A stretch of 64,000 bases of DNA from JBNKFV01 sp050289485 (lineage in GTDB: Bacteria; Pseudomonadota; Gammaproteobacteria; Pseudomonadales; Cellvibrionaceae), in the NCBI GenBank assembly GCA_050289485.1, contig JBNKFV010000009.1, positions 62,001 through 126,000 on the forward strand. The letters are read 5' to 3'. The notes under the pieces are model-generated. The model was given only the letters and a program-made list of their open reading frames with translations. It searched no databases and was not told where the DNA came from. The first letter of the stretch is position 1. Every line of letters begins with the position of its first letter. Made by a program: the position numbers and the translations under genes. Positions 17,965-27,571 of this stretch are shown here, in pieces.

Positions 17965-18411
17965 ATGGAAGTTATTCTGCTCGAAAAAGTGGGTAAATTG
18001 GGAAGTATTGGTGACAAAGTGGCTGTTAAAGCCGGTTTTGGTCGTAACTTCTTGATTCCACAAGGTAAAGCATTGCCAGCTACTGAAGCTAACGTAGCTG
18101 AGTTTGAAGCGCGTCGCGCCGAGCTTGAAGCTGCAGCAGCAGGCAGAAAATCAGAAGCTGAAGCCAAGGCCGCCAAGCTGGCTGAAATTGCCGTGGTTAT
18201 CGCTGCAAACGCAGGTGACGAAGGCAAGCTGTTTGGTTCGATTGGTACTCGCGACATCGCTGACGCCATTACCAAGGCAGGCGTTGAAGTTGCCAAGTCT
18301 GAAGTAAAGCTGCCAGAAGGTGCGTTGCGTGAAGTGGGCGAATATGACGTTGATATTCAGGTTCACGCTGAAGTGATTCAGGCTGTCAAACTGACCGTTG
18401 TTGCTGAATAA
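17965..18411 (+). CDS. rplI: 50S ribosomal protein L9
   Basis: A 148-residue L9. The N-terminal domain has the diagnostic MEVILLEKVGKLGSIGDKV and the RNFLIPQGKA segment. It is followed by the long connecting helix and the C-terminal rRNA-binding domain ending around EYDVDIQVHAEV. The ATG at 17965 follows GAGGG. It is the last gene of the rpsF operon, ahead of a terminator. Confidence 0.98.
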   Translation: MEVILLEKVGKLGSIGDKVAVKAGFGRNFLIPQGKALPATEANVAEFEARRAELEAAAAGRKSEAEAKAAKLAEIAVVIAANAGDEGKLFGSIGTRDIADAITKAGVEVAKSEVKLPEGALREVGEYDVDIQVHAEVIQAVKLTVVAE

Positions 18412-18460
18412 GTAACCTCAAGCAGTTTGATGCGTCCAAGCCTCGGGTATTGGGCCAACC

Positions 18461-18499
18461 AAAGGCAGTGTCGGTAACGGCATTGCCTTTGTTGTTTCT
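18461..18499 (+). terminator. Terminator of the rpsF-rplI operon
   Basis: Ten-base arms AAAGGCAGTG / CATTGCCTTT (one G-U pair) around a 10-base loop, followed by GTTGTTT. It lies 50 bases past the rplI stop codon. Confidence 0.75.
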
Positions 18500-18651
18500 G
18501 ATATAGCACTTTCTTGATGGCGATTTGATAGTACTGATTGCATTGTAGGTAATGACTCGGCGGACTGGTTTTATTACCATAACCGGCCGACTCTCTCTTG
18601 CATACTGGCTAGTCAGAGTTGACAACTGCTCGCTGAATAAAAGGTTTCGGT

Positions 18652-20118
18652 ATGGCTGACAGCCCCCAGTCTGACTATTACGATAATGACTATTTTGCGC
18701 CGGCCGCTGGTTCTGGTGATGATTATTCTCGTGGAGGGGATTCGCCGCAGGAGGAGCCTTCAGCAAAGGCAACGCTCGTCTTACCCCACTCCAGCGAGGC
18801 CGAACAGGCGGTGTTGGGTGGCCTGCTACTCGACAGTTCCCGCTATGATGCCGTTGCCGAGATAGTCAGTGAGGGTGACTTTTTTCGCCAGGCGCATCGC
18901 CATGTCTTTAAGGCGATGGAGGCCCTGTTTGAAGACTCTTTACCGTTAGACCCTTTGTCTGTTGCCGCTGAGCTGGAAAAACATGAATTACTGGAACAGA
19001 TAGGCGGCTTGCCTTATCTGACCGGCCTGCTGGCCGATACGCCCAGTGTGGCCAACGTGGTGGCCTATGCGCGCATTGTGCGAGAGAAGGCCACCTTGCG
19101 GCAGTTGATTGCTGCCGCCAGCGATATCAGTCGTTCCAGCTATAATCCAGCCGGTTTGGACGCCGAGGATCTGTTGCAACTGGCTGAAAAACGGGTCACC
19201 GAAATTGCTGAAGATCGTCCCAAACAAGGCGGTTTTCAGGAAATGAACAATCTGTTGAAAGAAACCGTCGACAAGATCGACGAGTTATTTCGTTCCGACA
19301 GCGATATTACCGGTTTGTCTACCGGTATCGACTCCCTCGATGAGCGTACCTCTGGCTGGCAGAACGGTGAGCTGATTATTCTTGCCGCGCGGCCCTCTAT
19401 GGGTAAAACAGCCTTAGCCCTTAACTTTGTTGAGAGTGCCATTTTTAAACAGGCGCGCCCGGCCCTGGTATTCAGTATGGAGATGCCCGCTGGTTCACTG
19501 ATGATGCGCTTGCTGTCATCGGTTGGGCGAATTGATCAGGGGCGTATTCGTGACGGTAAACTCACCGAAGAGGACTGGCCAAAATTGACGGCGGCGATGA
19601 AAAAGCTCAAGGATAGGCCGCTGTTTATTGACGATACAGCCGGTTTGAGCCCTCAGGATATGCGCGCGCGTATTCGACGTATCGCACGGGAACATGGTAA
19701 CCCCGGCTTGGTGATGGTGGATTACCTGCAGTTAATGCAGATTCCCGGCAGCAGTGAGGGGCGTACGCAAGAAATTTCTGAAATCTCCCGCTCTTTAAAA
19801 GCGTTAGCGAAAGAGTTTGATTGCCCGGTGATTGCCTTGTCGCAGCTTAATCGGGGGGTGGAGCAGCGGCCTAACAAGCGGCCGATGAACTCTGATTTGC
19901 GGGAATCCGGGGCGATCGAGCAGGATGCCGACGTTATCCTGTTTATTTACCGTGATGAGTATTACAACGAAGACAGCCCCGATAAGGGTATGGCCGAATT
20001 GATTGTCGGCAAACAGCGTAATGGTGAGGTGGGTACCTGTCGTGCCGCGTTCCTGGGCAAATATACCCGCTTTGACAATCTCGCCCCGGAATTCATGCAT
20101 AGCGGCGATTACGATTAG
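18652..20118 (+). CDS. dnaB: Replicative DNA helicase DnaB
   Basis: A 488-residue hexameric 5'-3' helicase of the replication fork. The N-terminal primase-binding domain (about 45-150; SSEAEQAVLGGLLLD) is joined by a linker to the RecA-like motor. This has Walker A RPSMGKTA, Walker B VMVDYLQLM and the DRESGAIEQDADVILF-like region (here DLRESGAIEQDAD). A 40-residue acidic, Tyr/Ser-rich extension precedes the conserved part and is longer than in E. coli. The gene stands in its usual place after rplI. Confidence 0.98.
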   Translation: MADSPQSDYYDNDYFAPAAGSGDDYSRGGDSPQEEPSAKATLVLPHSSEAEQAVLGGLLLDSSRYDAVAEIVSEGDFFRQAHRHVFKAMEALFEDSLPLDPLSVAAELEKHELLEQIGGLPYLTGLLADTPSVANVVAYARIVREKATLRQLIAAASDISRSSYNPAGLDAEDLLQLAEKRVTEIAEDRPKQGGFQEMNNLLKETVDKIDELFRSDSDITGLSTGIDSLDERTSGWQNGELIILAARPSMGKTALALNFVESAIFKQARPALVFSMEMPAGSLMMRLLSSVGRIDQGRIRDGKLTEEDWPKLTAAMKKLKDRPLFIDDTAGLSPQDMRARIRRIAREHGNPGLVMVDYLQLMQIPGSSEGRTQEISEISRSLKALAKEFDCPVIALSQLNRGVEQRPNKRPMNSDLRESGAIEQDADVILFIYRDEYYNEDSPDKGMAELIVGKQRNGEVGTCRAAFLGKYTRFDNLAPEFMHSGDYD

Positions 20119-20218
20119 CGGCCCTGTTAAGCGTAGCTTGCAGCTTGAGGCTGCTATGGGTAATATCGCCGTCCTTTAACTCAGGTGGTCGATTTTTACG
20201 GCCAAAAGGCGTTGATTC

Positions 20219-21079
20219 ATGCAGGTATTCCATCATATCGACTCTATTCGCAGCGCGTTAAACGATACGCGGCGTGAGGGTAAAAAGGTTGGCTTTGTTC
20301 CTACCATGGGCAACTTGCATGATGGCCACCTGGCGTTGGTGCAATTGGCCAAGCAGCATTGCGACGTGGTAGTGGTTAGCATTTTCGTAAACCGGTTGCA
20401 GTTTGGCCTAAACGAAGACTGGGACAAATATCCGCGCACGTGGGAAGCCGACAAAGCCAAATTGCAATCTGTCGATTGTGATTACCTGTTTTATCCTGAA
20501 GAGCAGGAAATTTATCCCAATGGCATGGCCGAGCAGACCCGCGTAGTAGTGCCCACCATGACCGACGTGTTATGTGGTGCCAGCCGCCCTGGACACTTTG
20601 AAGGGGTTACCACCGTTGTTTCCAAGCTGTTCAATATTGTTCAGCCCGACGAAGCGGTGTTTGGGAGCAAAGATTTTCAGCAGTTGGCCGTGATTCGCCG
20701 TATGGTGGAAGATCTGTGCATCCCTGTGAAAATCATTGGTGGCGAGATTGTGCGCGAAGCAGACGGCTTGGCCATGAGTAGCCGTAATTCGTATTTGGCC
20801 GAAGATGAGCGTTCGCAGGTCACTGTACTGCACAATACATTGTTGTGGGTAAAAGCCGAGTTGACGTCTGGGCGTCGGGATTACGAAGCACTGGAACAAC
20901 AGGGGCGTGAAAAAATAGAAGCGGCCGGTTTCCGGGTAGACTACTTTTCTATTACGAATAGTTTCTCGCTGCAGGCCGCAGCGCATGATGATACACACGT
21001 AACAGTGTTGGGTGCGATGTATACCCGCAACGCACGGTTAATCGATAACGTATCCGTCACCTTGAACGAGCAGTCCTAA
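20219..21079 (+). CDS. panC: Pantothenate synthetase (pantoate-beta-alanine ligase)
   Basis: A 286-residue cytosolic enzyme that joins pantoate and beta-alanine with ATP, the last step to pantothenate. It has the HIGH-type motif MGNLHDGHLALV, the second conserved block FGSKDFQQLAVIRRMV, and the KMSKS-like SSRNSYL. The start codon is ATG 20219. panD, which makes beta-alanine, follows 16 bases later. panB, usually the first gene of this operon, is not in the window. Confidence 0.97.
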   Translation: MQVFHHIDSIRSALNDTRREGKKVGFVPTMGNLHDGHLALVQLAKQHCDVVVVSIFVNRLQFGLNEDWDKYPRTWEADKAKLQSVDCDYLFYPEEQEIYPNGMAEQTRVVVPTMTDVLCGASRPGHFEGVTTVVSKLFNIVQPDEAVFGSKDFQQLAVIRRMVEDLCIPVKIIGGEIVREADGLAMSSRNSYLAEDERSQVTVLHNTLLWVKAELTSGRRDYEALEQQGREKIEAAGFRVDYFSITNSFSLQAAAHDDTHVTVLGAMYTRNARLIDNVSVTLNEQS

Positions 21080-21095
21080 AAGAGGGGTTATAGAT

Positions 21096-21476
21096 ATGCA
21101 GCTCACATTATTAAAAGGCAAGCTACATATGGCTCGCGTTACCCAGGCCGAACTTTGGTACGACGGCTCCTGTGCGATAGATGCCAATTTGGTCAAGCTG
21201 GCGGGTTTACGCGAATTTGAACAGATTGATATTTACAATGTAGCCAATGGCGAGCGCTTTTCTACCTACGTTATTTTGGCAGAGGCAGGTTCCGGTACTA
21301 TCTCAATGAATGGTGCCGCTGCGCGTAAAGTGCAGGTGGGGGATGCCGTGATTATTGCGGCTTATGGCCAGTTTACCGAGGCTGAAGCCGATAATTTCAA
21401 GCCCAAACTGGTTTACCTCAATGCCGATAATACCGTTGAGCGCACTACCAACACTATTCCCGTACAGGTCGCCTGA
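21096..21476 (+). CDS. panD: Aspartate 1-decarboxylase
   Basis: A 126-residue proenzyme that decarboxylates aspartate to beta-alanine for pantothenate. The self-cleavage site is Gly24-Ser25 in WYDGSCAID; Ser25 becomes the pyruvoyl cofactor. The other expected blocks are present: NGERFSTYVI and NGAAARKVQVGDAVIIAAY. It forms an operon with panC. A GC-rich hairpin with GGGGGC/GCCCCC arms (21489-21505) shortly after the stop codon may terminate the transcript. Confidence 0.97.
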   Translation: MQLTLLKGKLHMARVTQAELWYDGSCAIDANLVKLAGLREFEQIDIYNVANGERFSTYVILAEAGSGTISMNGAAARKVQVGDAVIIAAYGQFTEAEADNFKPKLVYLNADNTVERTTNTIPVQVA

Positions 21477-21646
21477 TCTGTTCGTTATGGGGGCATCAGG
21501 CCCCCAGCCTCGCCTTCTCATCAACATCCGCTGTTTTCCCGTAAACTTCAGTGTAAAGTACTGCTAAAGTGTCCAGTAGGCGCTTTTAATTTTCGCGACC
21601 TTCCATTAGTGTTGGGGCATTGAATAATAAGGATTAGGGAGGCGAC

Positions 21647-23584
21647 ATGTCTGAATTTCCACTACACAAAGTACCTCAAGCATGGGCAGATAACGCTCAT
21701 ATTAACGCCGAGAAATATCGCGAGATGTACCAGCAGTCTGTAGCAGACCCAGAGACATTTTGGGCTGAACAGGCAAACGCGTTCCTCCAGTGGGAGCGCC
21801 CCTGGGACAGTGTAAGGTCCTACGATTTTAAGACCGGGCAGGCCAGCTGGTTTGCCGGGGGCAAGCTGAATGTCAGTGTCAACTGTATCGACCGCCATCT
21901 GCCCGAGCGGGCTAATCAGACTGCTATCATCTGGGAAGGTGATAATCCGCAAGAAGATCGCGCCATCACCTATGCTGAACTGCACGACGAGGTTTGCCGG
22001 CTGGCCAACCTCCTCAAAGAGCGTGGGGTGAATAAGGGTGATCGAGTTTGTATCTACCTGCCCATGATTCCCGAAGCCGTTTTTGCCATGTTGGCCTGTG
22101 CCCGTATTGGCGCAGTGCACTCGGTGGTGTTTGGCGGCTTTTCGCCAGATGCGTTAAAAGATCGCATCCTTAATTCTGACTGCCAGGTATTGATTACCGC
22201 CGACGAAGGTGTACGTGGTGGTAAAAGTGTGCCTCTGAAAGCCAATGCTGATAAAGCCCTGGCCCAATGCCCTGATGTGCACACCAGTATTGTTGTGAAA
22301 CGTACCGGTGGAAGCGTTAATTGGCAGGAAGGACGCGATATTGTTTATCAAGAGCAGGTAGCGAAACAGCCTACAACGTATGAACCTGAGTTGATGGACG
22401 CCGAAGATCCATTATTTATTTTGTATACCTCTGGTTCTACCGGTAAGCCTAAAGGTGTGTTGCACACCACGGGCGGGTATTTGCTACAGGCCGCCATGAC
22501 CTTTAAGTATGTGTTCGATTACAAAGACGGCGACGTTTATTGGTGTACTGCCGATGTGGGCTGGGTGACAGGGCATAGCTATATCGTTTACGGCCCATTG
22601 GCCAATGGTGCGATCTCTTTGGTATTTGAAGGGGTGCCCACTTACCCAACCGCAGCGCGTTGCTGGGAGGTAGTCGATAAGCATCAGGTCAATATTTTCT
22701 ACACGGCACCGACGGCAATTCGTGCATTACAGGGCGCCGGTGACAAATGGGTAACCGGTACGTCACGTAAGAGCCTGAAGTTGCTCGGTACTGTGGGTGA
22801 ACCTATCAACCCGGAAGCCTGGGAATGGTACTTCAAGGTAGTGGGCGACGGCCGCTGCCCCATCGTCGATACCTGGTGGCAGACTGAAACCGGCGCCCAC
22901 ATGCTCACGCCATTGCCTGGCGCGACTGATTTGAAACCCGGTTCGGCAACATTGCCATTCTTTGGCGTAGAACCAGTGATTCTCGACAACGAAGGCAACG
23001 AACTGGCGGGGGCCTGTGAAGGTATTCTGGCTATCAAAGCCTCGTGGCCAAGTCAGATTCGCACGGTGTATGGTGACCACCAACGCCTGATTGAAACCTA
23101 TTTCTCAACTTACCCCGGCTATTACTTTACCGGCGACGGTGCTCGTAGAGACCAGGATGGCTATTACTGGATTACGGGGCGTGTAGACGACGTGCTGAAT
23201 GTATCTGGCCACCGCATGGGTACCGCCGAGGTTGAAAGTGCGCTGGTACTGCACGATAAAGTGTCTGAGGCTGCGGTAGTGGGTTATCCGCACGATGTTA
23301 AAGGGCAAGGCATATATGCCTATGTCACTTTGATGTCTGGTGCAGAGCCCAATGACGAGCTGCGTAAAGAGCTTATCAACCTGTGTGTGCAGGAAATTGG
23401 CCCTATCGCTAAGCCCGACCTCATTCAATGGGCTCCCGGCTTGCCAAAAACCCGCTCAGGCAAAATCATGCGCCGCATTTTGCGCAAAGTGGCTGCTAAC
23501 GAGCTGGATAACCTGGGTGATACGTCCACGCTGGCTGATCCTGCAGTTGTGGATAGTTTGATCGAGAATCGCCTCAACCGCTAG
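21647..23584 (+). CDS. acs: Acetyl-CoA synthetase
   Basis: A 645-residue AMP-forming enzyme that activates acetate to acetyl-CoA. It has the ACS N-terminal domain, the phosphate-loop YTSGSTGKPKGV, TWWQTETG of the acetate pocket, the hinge around GRVDDVLNVSGHR, and PKTRSGKIMRR with Lys606, the residue acetylated by Pat-type enzymes to switch Acs off. Length and motifs match the standard family. The ATG at 21647 follows a GGGAGG ribosome-binding site. No acetate permease is adjacent, so it probably has its own promoter in the 170-base gap upstream. Confidence 0.97.
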   Translation: MSEFPLHKVPQAWADNAHINAEKYREMYQQSVADPETFWAEQANAFLQWERPWDSVRSYDFKTGQASWFAGGKLNVSVNCIDRHLPERANQTAIIWEGDNPQEDRAITYAELHDEVCRLANLLKERGVNKGDRVCIYLPMIPEAVFAMLACARIGAVHSVVFGGFSPDALKDRILNSDCQVLITADEGVRGGKSVPLKANADKALAQCPDVHTSIVVKRTGGSVNWQEGRDIVYQEQVAKQPTTYEPELMDAEDPLFILYTSGSTGKPKGVLHTTGGYLLQAAMTFKYVFDYKDGDVYWCTADVGWVTGHSYIVYGPLANGAISLVFEGVPTYPTAARCWEVVDKHQVNIFYTAPTAIRALQGAGDKWVTGTSRKSLKLLGTVGEPINPEAWEWYFKVVGDGRCPIVDTWWQTETGAHMLTPLPGATDLKPGSATLPFFGVEPVILDNEGNELAGACEGILAIKASWPSQIRTVYGDHQRLIETYFSTYPGYYFTGDGARRDQDGYYWITGRVDDVLNVSGHRMGTAEVESALVLHDKVSEAAVVGYPHDVKGQGIYAYVTLMSGAEPNDELRKELINLCVQEIGPIAKPDLIQWAPGLPKTRSGKIMRRILRKVAANELDNLGDTSTLADPAVVDSLIENRLNR

Positions 23585-23719
23585 CGGAGAGTATGCCAGG
23601 GTGGTAACTGTGTATTGCAACCATTCTGGCAGGTCTGCAAAATACGCCTTTCAAGAAACAGGCTGGCTGCGCTGGTCTGTTTTACATCGTGATTACGTAT
23701 ACGTGAAAAAGGGTGTCTT

Positions 23720-24304
23720 GTGGCAGACAATGAATCAGATTTTTTTCGCGAAATGGTGGGGAATGATGTTAAGCCTATCAAAGCGGAAAAACGCGCAAAT
23801 CTCCTCAAAGAGCAGCGCGACACCCTCAATATCCCCGCACGCCGAGCGGCGGCAACGGCCGAGCAGGTTGCGTTGGCCGATACCCTCTCTGGCGACTATA
23901 TCGAGTCATTAGATCCCCACGCGATACTTGAATTTAAGCGCCCTGGCATTCAAAACGGGGTGTATCGCAATTTGCGCTTAGGTAAGTATCAGATTGATGC
24001 CCGGCTCGACCTGCATCGCATGACAGTAGAGGAGGCGCGTAAAGCGGTATACCAGTTTGTGCGTGACTGCATCGAACATGATATACGCTGTGTATTGGTT
24101 ACTCATGGCAAAGGCGAGGGGCGTGAACATCCGGCGCTGTTGAAAAGCTGTGTGGCCCATTGGTTGCCCCAACTGGATGCCGTGCAGGCGTTCCATTCCG
24201 CGCAAAAACAGCATGGTGGCAGTGGCGCAACCTACGTGTTGCTGCGTAAATCTGAGCGTAAGCGTCAGAACGATTTAGAGCGCCATCAAAAACGCCGTGG
24301 CTAG
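23720..24304 (+). CDS. Smr-domain protein
   Basis: A 194-residue protein with a C-terminal Smr domain (about 95-180): LDLHRMTVEEARKAV, where LDLHG is usual, and the second signature VLVTHGKGEG. Smr proteins of this size include E. coli SmrA and SmrB, the latter cutting mRNA at collided ribosomes. Which subfamily this is cannot be decided by eye. The start is GTG 23720. A longer frame from 23601 in another phase is not supported. Confidence 0.85.
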   Translation: MADNESDFFREMVGNDVKPIKAEKRANLLKEQRDTLNIPARRAAATAEQVALADTLSGDYIESLDPHAILEFKRPGIQNGVYRNLRLGKYQIDARLDLHRMTVEEARKAVYQFVRDCIEHDIRCVLVTHGKGEGREHPALLKSCVAHWLPQLDAVQAFHSAQKQHGGSGATYVLLRKSERKRQNDLERHQKRRG

Positions 24305-24442
24305 GGCCCGGTAATACTAGTTATTTCATAACCTTTTTGTAACGACTGGCTGCCCATAATGGCGGTTATGGCATTATGCTGTCCTGCGCTAACAGGCATG
24401 TCAGTGTGTAATAAAAAACACAGGGCTATAAGGAGCTTGCTT

Positions 24443-25021
24443 ATGTTGTTCAACGGATCATGTACCGGGCGTGTGCTCGCCGTGCTGACCGGCTTGCTAC
24501 TGAGTTCGGTTGTAAACGCAGCAGATTACGTATTCGATACCGTTCACACGCAAATACTGTTTCGTGTCAGCCATCAGGGCTTTTCGACTTCAACCGGCGC
24601 TTTCGTGGATTTTAAGGGTGGTTTTACTTACGACGAAAGTCACCCAGAAAAATCCAGTGTTAATGTGGTAATCGACGTGGATAGCCTTGATTTAAACGAC
24701 GATACTTGGAATGAACACGTGCTGGGCGATAAATGGTTTAACGTTGCCGAGTATCCCACTATGACATTTGCCAGTACGCAAGTGGTACCTACCGGTGAAA
24801 ATACGCTGGATATTATCGGTGATCTTACCCTGTTGGGTTACTCAAAACCGGTAACATTAAAGGCCGTTGTCAATAAAGTGGGCAAACAAATGGGAATACC
24901 AAAAGCAGGCTTTAGTGCGACAACATCGATTGATCGTACCGAATGGGGGATGACAACCTACGCACCACTCATAGGTGCAAACGTTGATATTATCATTGAA
25001 GTTGAAGGCGAAAGAAAATAA
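24443..25021 (+). CDS. Periplasmic YceI-family protein
   Basis: A 192-residue exported lipocalin-like protein. A signal peptide (about 1-25, ending VNA) precedes the YceI barrel, with the family segments DTVHTQILFRVSHQGFS, NEHVLGDKWFNVAEYPTMTF and DRTEWGMTTYAP. Such proteins bind polyprenyl quinones or other lipids in the periplasm. The start is ATG 24443 after AAGGAG; an upstream in-frame ATG at 24359 has no ribosome-binding site and would spoil the signal peptide. The next gene, 12 bases on, encodes a cytochrome b561 fused to a second YceI domain, so the two probably work together. Confidence 0.9.
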   Translation: MLFNGSCTGRVLAVLTGLLLSSVVNAADYVFDTVHTQILFRVSHQGFSTSTGAFVDFKGGFTYDESHPEKSSVNVVIDVDSLDLNDDTWNEHVLGDKWFNVAEYPTMTFASTQVVPTGENTLDIIGDLTLLGYSKPVTLKAVVNKVGKQMGIPKAGFSATTSIDRTEWGMTTYAPLIGANVDIIIEVEGERK

Positions 25022-25033
25022 GCGGGTATTGAG

Positions 25034-26236
25034 ATGTCTTTTTCCAACACGGCTATGCGTTGGGGTGGGGTAGCAAAAGGTTTTCACTGGTTAATGGCCG
25101 TAATGATTGTGCTGGCTATCGTTTTGGGGGTGGTGGCTGAAGAAATGCCTTTGTCACCAGCCAAGCTCAAGGTATTTATTCTGCACAAATCCGTAGGTAT
25201 CAGCATATTGGCATTAGTCATCTTACGTATTGTATGGCGTGTTACCCAAAAAGCACCCGGTGCGCCTACGGGTATTTCTGCTCTCAATAAAAAGTTGGCA
25301 AACCTAGGACATTTTGCCCTATACGGGTTAATGCTGTTGTTGCCCGTTAGTGGCTGGATTTTAAATTCGGCAGCAGATTTTCCTTTCCGCTGGTTTGGTT
25401 TATTTGCAGTGCCTTCCATTACGTCGCCCAACGAAGAATTGCATGAGTTGAGCGAAAGTATTCACGTGTTTGCTGCCTGGGTACTGTTGGTGGTATTTCT
25501 AGGGCATGCGGTGATGGCTATTAAGCATCATCGCCACGGCAGTGATGTGTTGCTGCGCATGGCCCCAGCCAGTCTGCCCGGCCGAGCTTTGGCTGGAGTT
25601 TTGTTTGTTGCCGTTATTCCAATTGCCTGGTTTGCCGCCAACAGCGGTACTACCAGGGAGGCGGCGCAACCGGCACAAGAGCAGTCTGCTACACAGACGG
25701 TAAGCCAGACAGTGAGTGAGAGCACTGGCAATTTGACTCAGGTGTGGATTCAGCAACCTAAAAGCCGTCTTACGTTTGTCGCCACTTATGATGCTGTTGG
25801 TTTTAACGGTGAGTTTAAATCCTTTGTCAGCCGTATTTATTTTGATCCAGACGATTTAACCCATAGTGTTATTGAGGCCGATGTCACAGTGGCATCGGTA
25901 GATACTCAGAGTTCAGAGCGCGACGAAATGTTGCCGGACTCTGATTGGTTTAACGCCAAGGTATTCCCGGTTTCGCAATATCGGGCAACCACGATTCGTC
26001 AGCTCGATGATGCTCGCTACCTGGCCGAGGGAATTTTATCGTTGAAGGGCACTGAAAAACCGGTGGTGCTAACCTTTAGCTGGACCGAAACTGACAATAA
26101 TCACGTAGCGTTCAAAGGCTCCGCAGAAGTTGACCGCCGCGATTTTGGTATCGGCAGCGGTATGTGGGCAGATGATGCAACTGTAGGTTTTGCAGTGGAG
26201 ATTAATGTTGATTTACTGCTGAAAAAGGCAGAGTAA
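25034..26236 (+). CDS. Cytochrome b561-YceI fusion protein
   Basis: A 400-residue fusion. The N-terminal half (about 1-205) is a four-helix di-haem cytochrome b561 of the CybB type, with His in FHWLMA, LHKSVGIS, GHFALYG and SIHVFAAW as likely haem ligands, and a further helix near 185-205. A Ser/Thr/Gln-rich linker (about 210-240) leads to a C-terminal YceI domain on the periplasmic side, with DSDWFNAKVFPVSQYRAT and DRRDFGIG. The fusion ties a quinone-linked electron carrier to a putative isoprenoid-binding domain. The upstream gene provides a free YceI protein. It ends at a bidirectional terminator. Confidence 0.92.
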   Translation: MSFSNTAMRWGGVAKGFHWLMAVMIVLAIVLGVVAEEMPLSPAKLKVFILHKSVGISILALVILRIVWRVTQKAPGAPTGISALNKKLANLGHFALYGLMLLLPVSGWILNSAADFPFRWFGLFAVPSITSPNEELHELSESIHVFAAWVLLVVFLGHAVMAIKHHRHGSDVLLRMAPASLPGRALAGVLFVAVIPIAWFAANSGTTREAAQPAQEQSATQTVSQTVSESTGNLTQVWIQQPKSRLTFVATYDAVGFNGEFKSFVSRIYFDPDDLTHSVIEADVTVASVDTQSSERDEMLPDSDWFNAKVFPVSQYRATTIRQLDDARYLAEGILSLKGTEKPVVLTFSWTETDNNHVAFKGSAEVDRRDFGIGSGMWADDATVGFAVEINVDLLLKKAE

Positions 26237-26252
26237 ACTTCGCATCGGTTGC

Positions 26253-26285
26253 GAAAAAGCCACCCCACGCAGGTGGCTTTTTTTA
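26253..26285. terminator. Bidirectional terminator between convergent genes
   Basis: Eight-base arms AAGCCACC / GGTGGCTT around a 7-base loop, with A and T runs on both sides. It serves the b561-YceI gene on the plus strand and the convergent ytjB-like gene, whose stop codon it touches. Confidence 0.9.
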
Positions 26286-27404
26286 TTCCGTCTCGGCGGG
26301 TTCGTTCAAGCGCTTTAGCTGGTTTTCAAGAAATTGTTGATAGGGTTGATGTACGGCGGTAATTTCCACCTGGCCGTGTATATCGGTTTCGGCCCAATTA
26401 AATCGTTCTGCCATCTTGCCCTTGAGCAGGTCTTGCTGTACCAACATGGGGTAGCTATGGCTACCATATAGCTCGCTTTGCGCCATCAGGGTTTGTTCCA
26501 ATTGACTCAGTTGCGATACATCTTGTGGCTGTGTGATTCGGCTACACAGTTGCAGGCGCAGGCCGTTGCGTTGCTGATTAAGTGCCAGCAGTAACTGGGC
26601 AGAGCAAATAGCGCTGAAAGTTCCATCGCCAGGTTCGTTGTCGGTAAAACGTACTACAAATCGACCATCTGCCGTTGGTAACGGCTCTCCACTGTAAAGT
26701 TTACAAATGCGCAGTATGTTGCGATGCAGTTTGTTGATTAACTGGTAGCGAGCTTCTGCATTGAGTTGCTGCTTCAATTGATTCAGGTTGCTGCAGCTGA
26801 GTGTCAGGTACACCGATGTAGGTGGCGTCTCCTCATTGTCGGTTGCTTCGCGAGTATCAGTATCATGGGTTGCCAGTGGCGAGTGGTCTGGACTGGGGCT
26901 GGTCTCCCACGGTAAGGGCCAGTGCAGGCCCACGAGTATCAGTGCAGCAAAAGCAGACAGACTAAAACAAATAAACCAATACACCTGCAGTGGCTCGTTG
27001 GGTTCCTGAATGAACACGGTGACCAGCCCAGCCACGGCGTCGTCGAGCAAAATTGGAGCGGTGTAGACACTTTCTGAAAAGGGGGGTGCGGGTGGTTTGC
27101 CAGCTTGCACTACTAGCTGGTTTTCTACGTCGTGGATAGTGGCAGCAACTGCGCGAGGATTGCGGACGATGCGGCTGAGTACCACTTGAAGTGATACCAG
27201 GTCCTGGTTGATGGAGCCGTCGATGGCTTCCTGCGAGGCCATGAAAGCCAATGCCTGCCCATATTCAGCTTGATGGGCATCTACCTGCGACTGCCATTGG
27301 TAATGGTAAACCAATGCGGTGAGTATCGAGCCGAGCAGTGCGCCAGCGGCCAACAGGCTGAGTGCGCCGGTTTGTTTTATGAGTGCAACAAATTTTTCAA
27401 GCAT
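26283..27404 (-). CDS. YtjB/AhpA-type membrane protein next to serB
   Basis: A 373-residue inner-membrane protein. One helix near the N-terminus (about 12-32) and a second near 150-172 enclose a periplasmic Smp-like domain, and a cytoplasmic region of about 190 residues follows. The layout and the place, divergent from serB, match E. coli YtjB (Smp) and the AhpA/YtjB proteins of Pseudomonas. The cytoplasmic part (around DGRFVVRFTDNEPGDGTF) faintly resembles a degenerate nucleotide cyclase fold, but no catalytic motif is seen. I prefer ATG 27404 over the upstream in-frame codon at 27449, because AAGGCG precedes it and the first helix then lies at the usual distance from the N-terminus. Function unknown. 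Confidence 0.7.
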   Translation of the reverse strand: MLEKFVALIKQTGALSLLAAGALLGSILTALVYHYQWQSQVDAHQAEYGQALAFMASQEAIDGSINQDLVSLQVVLSRIVRNPRAVAATIHDVENQLVVQAGKPPAPPFSESVYTAPILLDDAVAGLVTVFIQEPNEPLQVYWFICFSLSAFAALILVGLHWPLPWETSPSPDHSPLATHDTDTREATDNEETPPTSVYLTLSCSNLNQLKQQLNAEARYQLINKLHRNILRICKLYSGEPLPTADGRFVVRFTDNEPGDGTFSAICSAQLLLALNQQRNGLRLQLCSRITQPQDVSQLSQLEQTLMAQSELYGSHSYPMLVQQDLLKGKMAERFNWAETDIHGQVEITAVHQPYQQFLENQLKRLNEPAETE

Positions 27405-27571
27405 GTAATCGCCTTGGTCAATGCGGTTGGGGCTAGGGCCTGTTGGCACTAAGAAAAAGCAAGGCGCTATTCTAGCTTAACCGGCTGGGAAAGTTATAAT
27501 GGCGCCCTGTTTTAGCAGAGCACTAGGGTGCTCTGTGTATCATTGAGAATCACTGGACAAGGTGCGCAGGC

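Noticed and set aside
23601..23912. Plus-strand frame of 103 codons before the Smr gene
   Set aside because: Overlaps the Smr gene in another frame and shows no family match.
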